Assembly: GCA_005877965.1 (NCBI GenBank)
Contig: VBNP01000016.1
Coordinates: 1 to 24,214 of the forward strand
From: Gammaproteobacteria bacterium
GTDB taxonomy: Bacteria; Pseudomonadota; Gammaproteobacteria; Steroidobacterales; Steroidobacteraceae
Length of the DNA stretch: 24,214 bases
Reading direction: 5' to 3'
Position 1 is the first letter of the stretch. Every line of letters starts with the position of its first letter. Below, in pieces: positions 15,339 to 23,121 of the stretch. The position numbers and the translations under genes are program-made. Under the pieces are notes generated by a model. That model ran no database searches, was not told where the DNA came from, and was given only the letters and a program-made list of their open reading frames with translations.

Positions 15339-16548
15339 GGTTCAGCACCCAGTCGAAGGCATCGAAGTTACGCCAGCGCCTGTTGGCCTCGAGGTTCTCG
15401 ATGCGGCGATTCATCACCAGCGGCACCGCCTGCTCCGAGAGGCCGCCGTGCGAGCGCAGCGGCGCATCCAGGCCCGAGAGGTCGTGCTTGGCCGCCGCAC
15501 CGCCGAGGGCGACCGAGCGGCTGGAGACCACCACCAGATCGCCGATCCGGTCGGCGGGCAACTCGAAGCGGCTGGCAGCGTCCGTGCGCGTGAGCACCAT
15601 GTCGATGCCGCGCAGCGCCGCGAGCCGCGCCGCGAGGGCGCGGGCATCCACGTCGGCGGGCAGATAGACCGTCGCGTACGAGCCGAGTGCCCCGTGGTGG
15701 GCGACGTACGGGTCGGTGATCGGCAGAATGACTCGCGCGCCTGCAGCACCGAGCCAGCCGTCCAGCACATCCTGCAGGTAGATTACGTTGGGGCTCGCAT
15801 CGAGCCGCGTCTTGGAGTTCATGCCGTGGTCGGCGGTGAGTGCGATGGCGCAGCCTGAGTGCTCGAGCTCACCCAGATAACGGTCCATCATGCGGTAGAA
15901 CGAATTGGCTTCGGCCGAGCCGGGGGCGTGCTTGTGCTGCACGTAGTCGGTGGTGGACAGGTACATGATGTCCGGGCGGTGAGTCTGCATCAGCTTGACC
16001 CCGGCGGCGAACACGAATTCCGACAATTCGGCGCTGTAGACACTCGGCACGGTCATGCCGACCAGACGCAGCACCCCGTCGATGCCGTGTTCTTCGAGCG
16101 TGGCCTGATCGGCCTTTTCCGCGGAGAAGCAGATGCCGCGCAGCTCATGGCCCAGGAGCTTGCGCAGCTTGTCTTTGGCGGTAACCACCGCCACCTTGCA
16201 ACCCGCGTCGGCGAGCGCGGCCAGGAGCGTTGGGGCGCGCAGCCACTTCGGGTCATTCATCATGACCTCCACGCCGCTGTCGGTGTCATAGAGGTAGTTT
16301 CCGCAGATACCGTGAATCGCCGGCGGCGCGCCCGTGACAATCGAGAGGTTGTTCGGGTTGGTGAAGCTCGGCATGACGCAGTCGGCGATGACCTCGGTCC
16401 CCTGCGCCAGCACCCGCTTCATCCACGGCATGTGTCCGCCGGCCACGGCCTGGGCAATGTAGTCCGGCTCACAGCCGTCCACGCACACCACCACGCAAGG
16501 GCACTCGGGCAACCGATAGGTCCGTGCGTTTACTTCGATGCGACGCAT
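15328..16548 (-). CDS. phnA: Phosphonoacetate hydrolase
   Basis: Zinc hydrolase of the alkaline phosphatase superfamily that cleaves phosphonoacetate to acetate and phosphate, 406 residues, the usual length. Expected active-site residues are visible: Asp24 in VCVDGCEPDY, nucleophile Thr63 in PSFTNPNN, Lys125 and Lys127 in TAKDKLRK, Asp201 and His205 in STTDYVQHKH, Asp240-His241 in TADHGMN, and a late His in SHGGLSEQ. The enzyme is cytoplasmic, with no signal peptide. It starts at ATG 16548, 14 bases after phnW, and ends 11 bases inside phnY. With PhnW and PhnY it makes the complete hydrolytic route for 2-aminoethylphosphonate. Confidence 0.94.
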   Translation of the reverse strand: MRRIEVNARTYRLPECPCVVVCVDGCEPDYIAQAVAGGHMPWMKRVLAQGTEVIADCVMPSFTNPNNLSIVTGAPPAIHGICGNYLYDTDSGVEVMMNDPKWLRAPTLLAALADAGCKVAVVTAKDKLRKLLGHELRGICFSAEKADQATLEEHGIDGVLRLVGMTVPSVYSAELSEFVFAAGVKLMQTHRPDIMYLSTTDYVQHKHAPGSAEANSFYRMMDRYLGELEHSGCAIALTADHGMNSKTRLDASPNVIYLQDVLDGWLGAAGARVILPITDPYVAHHGALGSYATVYLPADVDARALAARLAALRGIDMVLTRTDAASRFELPADRIGDLVVVSSRSVALGGAAAKHDLSGLDAPLRSHGGLSEQAVPLVMNRRIENLEANRRWRNFDAFDWVLNHAR

Positions 16549-16562
16549 GTCGTGTGCTGCCT

Positions 16563-17666
16563 TCAGGCCGCGGCCTGCATTTCCGCGAGGACTTTGCCGA
16601 CCGCCTCGACCGCCCCGGCCATGCCGCGCTCGCCGAGCTGGCCCATGCAGCCGACGCGGAAGGTCTCCAGCGTCGTGAGCTTGCCAGGATACAGGACATA
16701 GCCGTGCGCCTTGACGGCGTCATAGAAGCTCTTGAACGCGTAGCGCGGAGTATCGGGCGCGTAGAACGTCACGATGATCGGCGCCTGAATGGCCGCGGGC
16801 AGGAAACTCCTCAAGCCCAGTTTCGCCATGCCGGCGATCAACGTGCGGCAGTTATGCGCATAGCGGGCGCCGCGCGCGGCGAGCCCGCCCTCTTCGAGGT
16901 ACTGCGAGATCGCCGAATCGAACGCCGCGACCACATGGGTCGGCGGGGTGTAACGCCATTGCGTGGTTTTTTGCATGTAGACCCATTGGTCGTAGAGGTC
17001 CAGCGCCAGCGAATGGCAGTTGCCCTCGCTGCGCTCGAGCGCGCCGCGGCGCGCGATGACGAAGCCCATTCCCGGTGGCCCCTCGAGGCACTTGCCCGAG
17101 GCGGCGACGACGGCATCGAACGGGGTGTTGCGCGCGTCGATCTCGAGGGCGCCGAACGAGCTCATCGCATCCACGATCAGGCCCTTGCCATGACGGGCGA
17201 CGACCTGCGCGGTCTCACGCAGCGGATTGAGGATGCCGGTGCTGGTCTCACAGTGCACCAGCGCCACGTGGGTGATCGACGGGTTGGATGCGAGCGCGCG
17301 CTCGACGTCCGCGGCGGCAACCTGCGTGTCCTCCGGGTAATCGATCGTGGTCAGCGTGCGGCCGAGCACCCGGCAGATGCGGGCAATGCGTTGACAATAC
17401 GCACCGTTTTGCGGGACCAGCACGTGTCCGGTACGTGGTACCAGCGTACCGATCGCCGCCTCGACCGAGAACGTTCCGCTGCCCTGCATGGGGACGCACT
17501 CGTGCGTACCCGCGCCGTGAATGATCTGCAGCAGACGCTCGCGGACTCGGCCGGGGATGGTGTTGAAGTCGACGTCCCAGGAGCCCCAGTCGCGCAGCAT
17601 GCTCTGCCTGGTGCGCAGCGAGGTCGTCAGGGGTCCGGGGGTCAGCAGATACGGTTCGGTGGTCAT
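16563..17666 (-). CDS. phnW: 2-Aminoethylphosphonate:pyruvate transaminase
   Basis: PLP-dependent class V aminotransferase that turns 2-aminoethylphosphonate and pyruvate into phosphonoacetaldehyde and alanine, 367 residues. Family features are the N-terminal YLLTPGPLTTSLRTRQSML, the MQGSGTFSVEA phosphate-binding loop, Asp166 in VDAMSSFGA and Lys192 in ASGKCLEG, the PLP Schiff base. I chose ATG at 17666 because homology starts there; the longer open frame upstream runs into ackA. It lies 35 bases after ackA and 14 bases before phnA. There is no phosphonatase (phnX) here, so its product must go through PhnY/PhnA or another dehydrogenase. Confidence 0.94.
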   Translation of the reverse strand: MTTEPYLLTPGPLTTSLRTRQSMLRDWGSWDVDFNTIPGRVRERLLQIIHGAGTHECVPMQGSGTFSVEAAIGTLVPRTGHVLVPQNGAYCQRIARICRVLGRTLTTIDYPEDTQVAAADVERALASNPSITHVALVHCETSTGILNPLRETAQVVARHGKGLIVDAMSSFGALEIDARNTPFDAVVAASGKCLEGPPGMGFVIARRGALERSEGNCHSLALDLYDQWVYMQKTTQWRYTPPTHVVAAFDSAISQYLEEGGLAARGARYAHNCRTLIAGMAKLGLRSFLPAAIQAPIIVTFYAPDTPRYAFKSFYDAVKAHGYVLYPGKLTTLETFRVGCMGQLGERGMAGAVEAVGKVLAEMQAAA

Positions 17667-17701
17667 CGCATTGCTCACTTGAGAGTGACCGCAAGGGCGT
17701 G

Positions 17702-18931
17702 TCAGGAAATTTCCGCAGGCTGCGCGGGGCGCCTCAGGAGCGACGCGGCCTCGCCTGCGAGGACGCTGGCCTCGTCGACGCGAATCACTTCGACCGCGGC
17801 CCGGCTGTTCAGCGCGCCAATGCTCGCATCGATCCCCACACTCGCGTCGTTGGCTTGCCCGTTGAGCTCGATCCCAAGCCATTCGAAGCCGCGCAGGATC
17901 CGGCGGCGTATCTGCGGGGAGTGCTCACCGATGCCGCCGCCGAAAGCGATCACATCGACCCCGCCGAGCTCGCTCATATACGCCGCCACATAATGCCGGG
18001 CACGCCGACAGAATATCTCGATCGCAAGCCGGGCACCCGCATCGCCCCCTTGCTCGAGCGCCAGCAGCTCGCGCATGTCGGCGCTGCGGCCGGAGAGACC
18101 GAGGAGACCACTTTCGTAATTGAGCTCGCGGCTCACCTGCGCCGCGGACAGGCCGCCGCGCTCCATGACGTAGAGCAGCGCGCCGGGATCCACGTCCCCC
18201 GAGCGCGTGCCCATGACGAGACCTTCAAGTGGCGTGAATCCCATGCTGGTCGCCACCGCGCGCTCATCCAGGGTGGCTGTCACAGAACAGCCGCGTCCAA
18301 GCTGCAGGCTGATCACCCGGCTGCTGGCCCGGCCGGCCGGCACGCGCGCGCGCGCCGCGTGGCACAGGTAACGGTGCGCGGTGCCGTGAAACCCGTAGCG
18401 TCGCACGCCAAACGCCTCCTGCCAGCGCTTCGGTACCGCATAGCAACGGGCCGCTTCCGGGAGCTCGGCGTAGTAGGCGGTGTCGAACACGCCCACCACG
18501 GGGAGTGTGCCGAGCCGCGCCCGCACGGCCGCGATGACCGCCAGGGCGGGCGGATTGTGCAGCGGAGCGAGCACGTTGAGCTCGGCGAGTGAGGCGAGCT
18601 GCGGATCAGCGAGCCGCGCGGTCGCCCGGAAGCTCTCACCCCCATGCACGATACGGTGCACGGTCGCATCCAGCCCGCTGAGCAGGTCGCGACCGTGCAC
18701 GCTTTCCTGCGACAGCCACGCGAGCACGAAGTCAGCCGCCGCGGCGAGTGTGCGAATCGGCGCTGACCTGGGGGGCGCCGGCTCGGCTGTCTGCAGCGCG
18801 AAAGCCCCTGAGCCGTCGGCCGTGTCCACGAAAGCGCCGGCCTTCAGAGGGCGTGCCGGTCCATCGACGGGCACCTCCATCAGATCGAACTTGAGCGAGG
18901 AGCTGCCGGCGTTGAGAACGAGCAGTCGCAT
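17702..18931 (-). CDS. ackA: Acetate kinase
   Basis: Acetokinase-family enzyme converting acetyl phosphate and ADP to acetate and ATP, 409 residues. Recognisable blocks are LVLNAGSSSLKF at the start (Asn7, Ser10, Ser12), VHRIVHGG, VFDTAYY, RRYGFHGTAH, SMGFTPLEGLVMGTRSGDVDP, and FGGGIGEHS near the end. In the P-loop-like strand it reads LQLGRG, where classic acetate kinases have HLGNG; activity should be tested, although relaxed versions occur in proteobacterial acetate/propionate kinases. I prefer ATG 18931 to the GTG at 18940 because the family begins there. Next to xsc it would turn the Xsc product into ATP; no phosphotransacetylase gene is present in the window. Confidence 0.9.
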   Translation of the reverse strand: MRLLVLNAGSSSLKFDLMEVPVDGPARPLKAGAFVDTADGSGAFALQTAEPAPPRSAPIRTLAAAADFVLAWLSQESVHGRDLLSGLDATVHRIVHGGESFRATARLADPQLASLAELNVLAPLHNPPALAVIAAVRARLGTLPVVGVFDTAYYAELPEAARCYAVPKRWQEAFGVRRYGFHGTAHRYLCHAARARVPAGRASSRVISLQLGRGCSVTATLDERAVATSMGFTPLEGLVMGTRSGDVDPGALLYVMERGGLSAAQVSRELNYESGLLGLSGRSADMRELLALEQGGDAGARLAIEIFCRRARHYVAAYMSELGGVDVIAFGGGIGEHSPQIRRRILRGFEWLGIELNGQANDASVGIDASIGALNSRAAVEVIRVDEASVLAGEAASLLRRPAQPAEIS

Positions 18932-18956
18932 CAGTGTCACCGACTGTGGGTCGCGT

Positions 18957-20372
18957 TCATAGCGCGGCTGGCGCTGGCACGCGCACCAGGCGGCGCAGCG
19001 CGTAGGCGCTGAGCAGCACGATGACGCTCACGAGGCCGAATACCAGGGAAGCGCGCTGCTCGGGAATGACGGACATCGCCGCCACGATCGAGAGCATCGC
19101 CACGATCGCCACGCACGTGAGCCACGGGTAGCCCCACATGCGCATCCGCAGCCGTTCGGGCATCTCCTGCTCGAGACGCCGGCGCAGCCGCAGCTCGCTG
19201 ACTGCGATCAGGACGTAGACGAAAATCGCGACGGTACCGTAGGAATTGACGAGAAACGCGAAGATCCTGTCGGGCGACAGGTAGCTCATCGCGACGGTCA
19301 CATAGCCGAATGCGGTACTGGCGAGGATGGCCGCGAGCGGCACGCCGCGCGTATCGAGCTTCGCGATCAGCGCGGGTGCATCGCGGCGGCGGGCGAGCGC
19401 CATGAGCATTCGCGAAGCAGCGAACAGGCCGGAGTTCAGCGCGGACAGCACCGCCGTGAGTATGACGACACTCATCACGGTTGCCGCCGCCGGGATCTTC
19501 AGCACCTCCATGACACTGACGTACGGGCGCGCCATGCGCGTCGGGTCGTTCCAGGGCACGATCGCGACTACCAGAAAAATCGAGCCGATATAGAACACCA
19601 GCGTGCGCCAGATGACCGACTGCGTCGTCTCCGCGACGGCCTTCTCGGGCTCGGCGGACTCGGCGGCGGCGATGGTGACGATTTCGGCACCGAAATAAAA
19701 TCCGGTCGCCGCGACCGCTCCGGTGAGCACCGGGACGATGCCATTGGGCATGAAACCGCCATGCGCCGTCAGCTGCAGCACACGTTTCCCCGCCCCGGGC
19801 CAGGCGCCCAGCGCGAACAGGGCGCCGGCGCAAAGAAATGCGACGATCGCGGCGACCTTGATCGAGGCAAACCAGAACTCCGCCTCACCATAGGAACGCA
19901 CCGACAGCAGATTCACGATGGTGAACACCGTCATGAGTGCGAGTGTGAACTGCCAGGGCGCGATCATCGGCCACCAGGTTCCGAGGATCTTGGCACCCGC
20001 GACCGCCTCCAGGCCCACGACGATCACCCAGAAGTACCAGTACATCCACCCGGTGAGAAAGCCCGCGAGCTCCCCGAGCGCCAGACGGTTGTACTCGTAG
20101 AACCCGCCGACCGCGGGGTAGGCGATCGCCATTTCGCCCAGCATGCGCATCACCAGCACGACCAGCGTGCCCGTCAGGGCGAAGGAGACTACGGCGGCGG
20201 GACCCGCGGAAGCGATGACGACCCCGCTGCCGACGAACAGGCCGGCGCCGATCACGCCCCCGAGCGCGATCATGTGCATATGCCGCCGCTGCAGCGCGCG
20301 CCGCAGCCCGCTGGAGTCCGAGTCCGGCGCAGTCATCGGCCGCGGCGGGAAACTGGCAGCAGGCCGCGTCAC
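18957..20372 (-). CDS. Amino acid permease (APC superfamily, GabP/AnsP type)
   Basis: Twelve-helix cytoplasmic-membrane amino acid transporter, 471 residues. It opens with the family motif ALGGVIGAGLFVGSG, followed by GEMAIAYPAVGGFYEY and WMYWYFWVIVVGLEAVAG as in GABA and asparagine permeases, and later a tract like FYFGAEIVTIAAAE. Between xsc and ackA it is a good candidate importer for taurine or 2-aminoethylphosphonate, both omega-amino acids like GABA; the substrate is inferred. GTG at 20372 overlaps the xsc stop by four bases (GTGA). ATG at codon 13 is an alternative start. The stop lies 25 bases before ackA. Confidence 0.85.
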   Translation of the reverse strand: MTRPAASFPPRPMTAPDSDSSGLRRALQRRHMHMIALGGVIGAGLFVGSGVVIASAGPAAVVSFALTGTLVVLVMRMLGEMAIAYPAVGGFYEYNRLALGELAGFLTGWMYWYFWVIVVGLEAVAGAKILGTWWPMIAPWQFTLALMTVFTIVNLLSVRSYGEAEFWFASIKVAAIVAFLCAGALFALGAWPGAGKRVLQLTAHGGFMPNGIVPVLTGAVAATGFYFGAEIVTIAAAESAEPEKAVAETTQSVIWRTLVFYIGSIFLVVAIVPWNDPTRMARPYVSVMEVLKIPAAATVMSVVILTAVLSALNSGLFAASRMLMALARRRDAPALIAKLDTRGVPLAAILASTAFGYVTVAMSYLSPDRIFAFLVNSYGTVAIFVYVLIAVSELRLRRRLEQEMPERLRMRMWGYPWLTCVAIVAMLSIVAAMSVIPEQRASLVFGLVSVIVLLSAYALRRLVRVPAPAAL

Positions 20373-22123
20373 ATGAATTTCTGGTACTTCGCGAGGTGCC
20401 GGACCGGCTTCGACAGGGCGTCCCGGCGGAATGGGTCACCGAGCTCCTGCGTCACCATCACCTCCAGCACGGTCGTCTTGCCCTCGCTCTGCGCTGCGGC
20501 CGCGGCGCGCAGTGCAGGCGCGACGTCGGTGAGCCGCTCGACGGTGACGCCTTCGCAGCCGAACGCGCGCGCCACGGCGGCCCAGCTGGGGTTTTGCAGA
20601 TTGACCCCCTGGTAGCGCCGCGAGTAGAAGTCGACGTGGTTCTTCTTTTCCGCGCCCCACTGCTCATTGTTGAAGAGGATCACCGTGACGCCGATGCTCT
20701 CGCGGACGCAGGTGAGCAGCTCGTTGAAGCTGATGCCCCACGCACCGTCGCCCACGTAGGCAAACGCCGGGCGCTCCGGTGAGGCGACCTTCGCGCCACA
20801 GATCACGGGAAACGCATAACCGCAGTTGCCGAAGCTCATGGCCGCGAACATCGACCGGGGTCGCTCGAAACGCAGATAGGAGTTGGCGACCGAGCAGATG
20901 TTGCCGATGTCGGTCGACACCATGGCATCAGGGGGCAGGGCCTGCTCGAGTGAGCGCAGCACCTCACGCGGGTGCATTCGCCTGGTGTTGGCCGCGACTT
21001 CGAGCGAGTACGGATCGCGCTCGTGGGTCCAATCCCTGAGCTCCGCTTCCCAGGTCGCCTTTTCGGCAGCGATGCGTGACAGGCGCGCGCTGCGGCTCGC
21101 CGCGCCCGCCAGCCGCCGCTCCTTCAGGCGTGCGATCAAAGCGCCCGCGGCGGCGCGTGCATCGCCATGAATCCCGACCGAGATCGGCTTGACGAGCCCC
21201 AGCATGCGCGGGTCGCTGTCAATCTGGATGATCTTCGCCTGCTTCGGCCAGTAGTCGAGCCCGTGTTGCGGCAGCGTGCCAAAGGGGCCGAGGCGCGTGC
21301 CGAGCGCGAGCACCACGTCCGCCTGTGCGATCAGCTTCATGGCGGCCTTCGAGCCCTGATAGCCGAGCGGGCCGACGGCGAGGGGCTGGGAGGCCGGGAA
21401 GGAATCGTTGTGCAGGTAGCTGTTGCATACCGCGGCGCCGAGCAGGTCCGCAAGCTCGATCGCCTCGGCGGTGGCGCCTGCCGTGATGACTCCGCCACCG
21501 GCAACGATCACCGGGAAGCTCGCGCCGGCCAGCATCCCGGCGGCGGCATCCAGCGCCGCCGCATCCCCCGGCCCGTGACTGACGCGCATCGGCGTGGCGA
21601 TGCTCGCCTCGATCTCGCCGTAGAAGAAGTCGCGCGGAATGTTCAGCTGGGCCGGTCCCATCTCCAGCATGGCGCGGTCAAAGCAGCGCGCGGCGATCTC
21701 GGCCATGCGGCGCGGATTATTGACGTGGCCCTGGTACCTGGTGATCTTGGAGAAAATCGGTAGTTGCTCGGTCTCCTGGAAGCCGCCGAGCCCCATGGTC
21801 ATGGAGCCGCTCTCCGGTGTGATGAACACGACCGGCGAATGTGCCCAGTACGCCGCCGCGACTCCGGTCACGAAATTCGTGACCCCCGGTCCGTTTTGCG
21901 CGATGCACACACCGTGGCGGCCCGACGCGCGCGCGTAACCGTCAGCCATATGAATCGCGCCCTGCTCGTGGGCGACCGGCACGAACTGGATGCCCGCCGC
22001 CGGGAAGATATCCAGCGCGTCCATGAACGCCGAGCCGACGATGCCGAAGACGTGCGTGACGCCATTTGCGGCGAGGGTCTCAACGAGCGCCTCCGAGGGT
22101 CCCATCTTCTGCGGCTGGGTCAC
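20369..22123 (-). CDS. xsc: Sulfoacetaldehyde acetyltransferase
   Basis: Thiamine-diphosphate enzyme that converts sulfoacetaldehyde and phosphate to acetyl phosphate and sulfite, 584 residues. Its Xsc blocks include GLGGFQETEQLPIFSKITRY (residues 111-130), NIPRDFFYGE, NSYLHNDSFPAS, LGTRLGPFGTLPQHGLDYWP and the C-terminal DPFRRDALSKPVRH. Glu53 is the likely cofactor glutamate, and the GDG (458-460) to NN (485-486) motif binds Mg-ThDP. It resembles the roseobacter-type Xsc branch more than the GFQEVEQ branch. The start is GTG 22123, with a perfect AGGAGG 7 bases upstream. It is first in the operon and divergent from the IclR regulator. No sulfite oxidase or exporter gene is visible. Confidence 0.93.
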   Translation of the reverse strand: MTQPQKMGPSEALVETLAANGVTHVFGIVGSAFMDALDIFPAAGIQFVPVAHEQGAIHMADGYARASGRHGVCIAQNGPGVTNFVTGVAAAYWAHSPVVFITPESGSMTMGLGGFQETEQLPIFSKITRYQGHVNNPRRMAEIAARCFDRAMLEMGPAQLNIPRDFFYGEIEASIATPMRVSHGPGDAAALDAAAGMLAGASFPVIVAGGGVITAGATAEAIELADLLGAAVCNSYLHNDSFPASQPLAVGPLGYQGSKAAMKLIAQADVVLALGTRLGPFGTLPQHGLDYWPKQAKIIQIDSDPRMLGLVKPISVGIHGDARAAAGALIARLKERRLAGAASRSARLSRIAAEKATWEAELRDWTHERDPYSLEVAANTRRMHPREVLRSLEQALPPDAMVSTDIGNICSVANSYLRFERPRSMFAAMSFGNCGYAFPVICGAKVASPERPAFAYVGDGAWGISFNELLTCVRESIGVTVILFNNEQWGAEKKNHVDFYSRRYQGVNLQNPSWAAVARAFGCEGVTVERLTDVAPALRAAAAAQSEGKTTVLEVMVTQELGDPFRRDALSKPVRHLAKYQKFM

Positions 22124-22130
22124 GGGCGTG

Positions 22131-22136
22131 CCTCCT
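22131..22136 (-). promoter_or_regulatory. Strong ribosome binding site of xsc
   Basis: The minus strand reads AGGAGG, seven bases before the GTG at 22123. This fixes the xsc start despite its non-ATG codon and suggests high translation of the first gene in the operon. Confidence 0.8.
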
Positions 22137-22164
22137 GTTTCAAGGTTTCTTCAAGCGAGATGGT

Positions 22165-22211
22165 TTGTCTCTTTGAGGACCGTATATTATAATAACTACG
22201 TGACAGGACAA
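22165..22211. promoter_or_regulatory. Divergent xsc/iclR promoter with shared -10 palindrome
   Basis: The palindrome TATTATAATA (22185-22194) contains TATAAT on both strands: plus 22188-22193, minus 22191-22186. For iclR, TTGTCT at 22165-22170 sits exactly 17 bases upstream. For xsc the best match, TTGTCC (22211-22206 on the minus strand), is only 14 bases away, suggesting a promoter that needs activation. TTGTC and GACAA form an outer inverted repeat, and CGTA/TACG (22181-22184, 22197-22200) an inner one; either could be an IclR-family operator. Both promoters cannot be occupied at once. Assignment is by sequence inspection. Confidence 0.55.
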
Positions 22212-22264
22212 GTATCATTCCTCTATAGCGCCTTTGATGTCTTGTTTATCGGAACGGAGACTTG

Positions 22265-23062
22265 ATGACCAGCCGCGTCCTGTCACTGCCGGTCGAGACC
22301 CCTGAAATCGCGGGCGAAACCTCCTCGACACTCAAGGCCTTCGCTGTGCTCGAGGTCCTGGTGCGCGCGGGGCGTGCCGTCACGCTCTCAGAGCTCATGC
22401 AGGCGACCGAGTTGCCGAAGCCGACGCTCCACCGCGCGCTCGCGCTGTTCGAGGAAGCGGGCTTCCTCGCCCGCGAGCCCGGCGGTCGCGCCTATATCAT
22501 CGGTGAACGCCTGTCGCGCTTTGCCCTCGATGTGCTGCGCAGCGATGGCGCCGCAGCCGAGCGCCGCACGATATTGCGCCGTGTGGTGAGCGAGATCAGC
22601 GAGACCTGCAATCTCGCGGTGCTCAAGAAAGGCGCCCTCATTTACCTCGACCGCATCGAAGCGCCGTGGCCACTGCGCTTGCACGTGCCGGAGGGCGGCG
22701 GGGGACTGCCCCCGCACTGCTGCGCCAGCGGCAAGCTGCTGTTGGCTCACCTGGCAGCACCCGAGCGCCAGCGCCTGCTCGGACTGATGCCGCTGGAGCG
22801 CTTCACCGAGCGCACCATCACCGACCGCGCCGTGCTCGAGTCGGAGTTGGACCGCATCGTCAGCGTCGGTTACGCCGTCGACAACGAGGAATACGTGCTC
22901 GGCGTTGCCTGCGTGGCGGTGCCGGTGCGCAACCGGCACGGCGATGTCATCGCTGCGATCGCCGTGCAGGGAGCGACCGCGCGGCTGCCGCTGATGCGCG
23001 CCATCGAGTTCATACCGCGGCTGCAGGCGGCGGCGACGGAGATCGGAGCCACTTTCGGCTGA
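22265..23062 (+). CDS. IclR-family transcriptional regulator
   Basis: A 265-residue regulator. The N-terminal winged helix-turn-helix (about residues 20-80) shows TLKAFAVLEVLVRAGRAVTL, then LPKPTLHRALALFEEAGFL. The C-terminal IclR effector domain has LPPHCCASGKLLLAHL, the FTERTIT block and GYAVDNEEYVLGVACVAVPV, as in regulators of aromatic and small-acid catabolism. ATG at 22265 has GGAG five bases upstream; a TTG one codon earlier is less likely. It is divergent from xsc and upstream of the aminotransferase, so it probably controls both, responding to a pathway intermediate. Effector unknown. Confidence 0.92.
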   Translation: MTSRVLSLPVETPEIAGETSSTLKAFAVLEVLVRAGRAVTLSELMQATELPKPTLHRALALFEEAGFLAREPGGRAYIIGERLSRFALDVLRSDGAAAERRTILRRVVSEISETCNLAVLKKGALIYLDRIEAPWPLRLHVPEGGGGLPPHCCASGKLLLAHLAAPERQRLLGLMPLERFTERTITDRAVLESELDRIVSVGYAVDNEEYVLGVACVAVPVRNRHGDVIAAIAVQGATARLPLMRAIEFIPRLQAAATEIGATFG

Positions 23063-23121
23063 CAGAATCATCACTATAGCGGCCCGCGCCTGCGGACGCG
23101 GTGGCCTGCGCGGAGATCGAC

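Noticed and set aside
17667..17882. N-terminal extension of phnW to 439 residues
   Set aside because: The extension overlaps the end of ackA, and PhnW homology starts at the ATG at 17666.
23084..23101. CCGCG/CGCGG stem between iclR and the aminotransferase as a terminator
   Set aside because: The 5-base stem with an 8-base loop and no T-run is expected by chance in this composition, and the downstream gene has its own good ribosome binding site within 59 bases.
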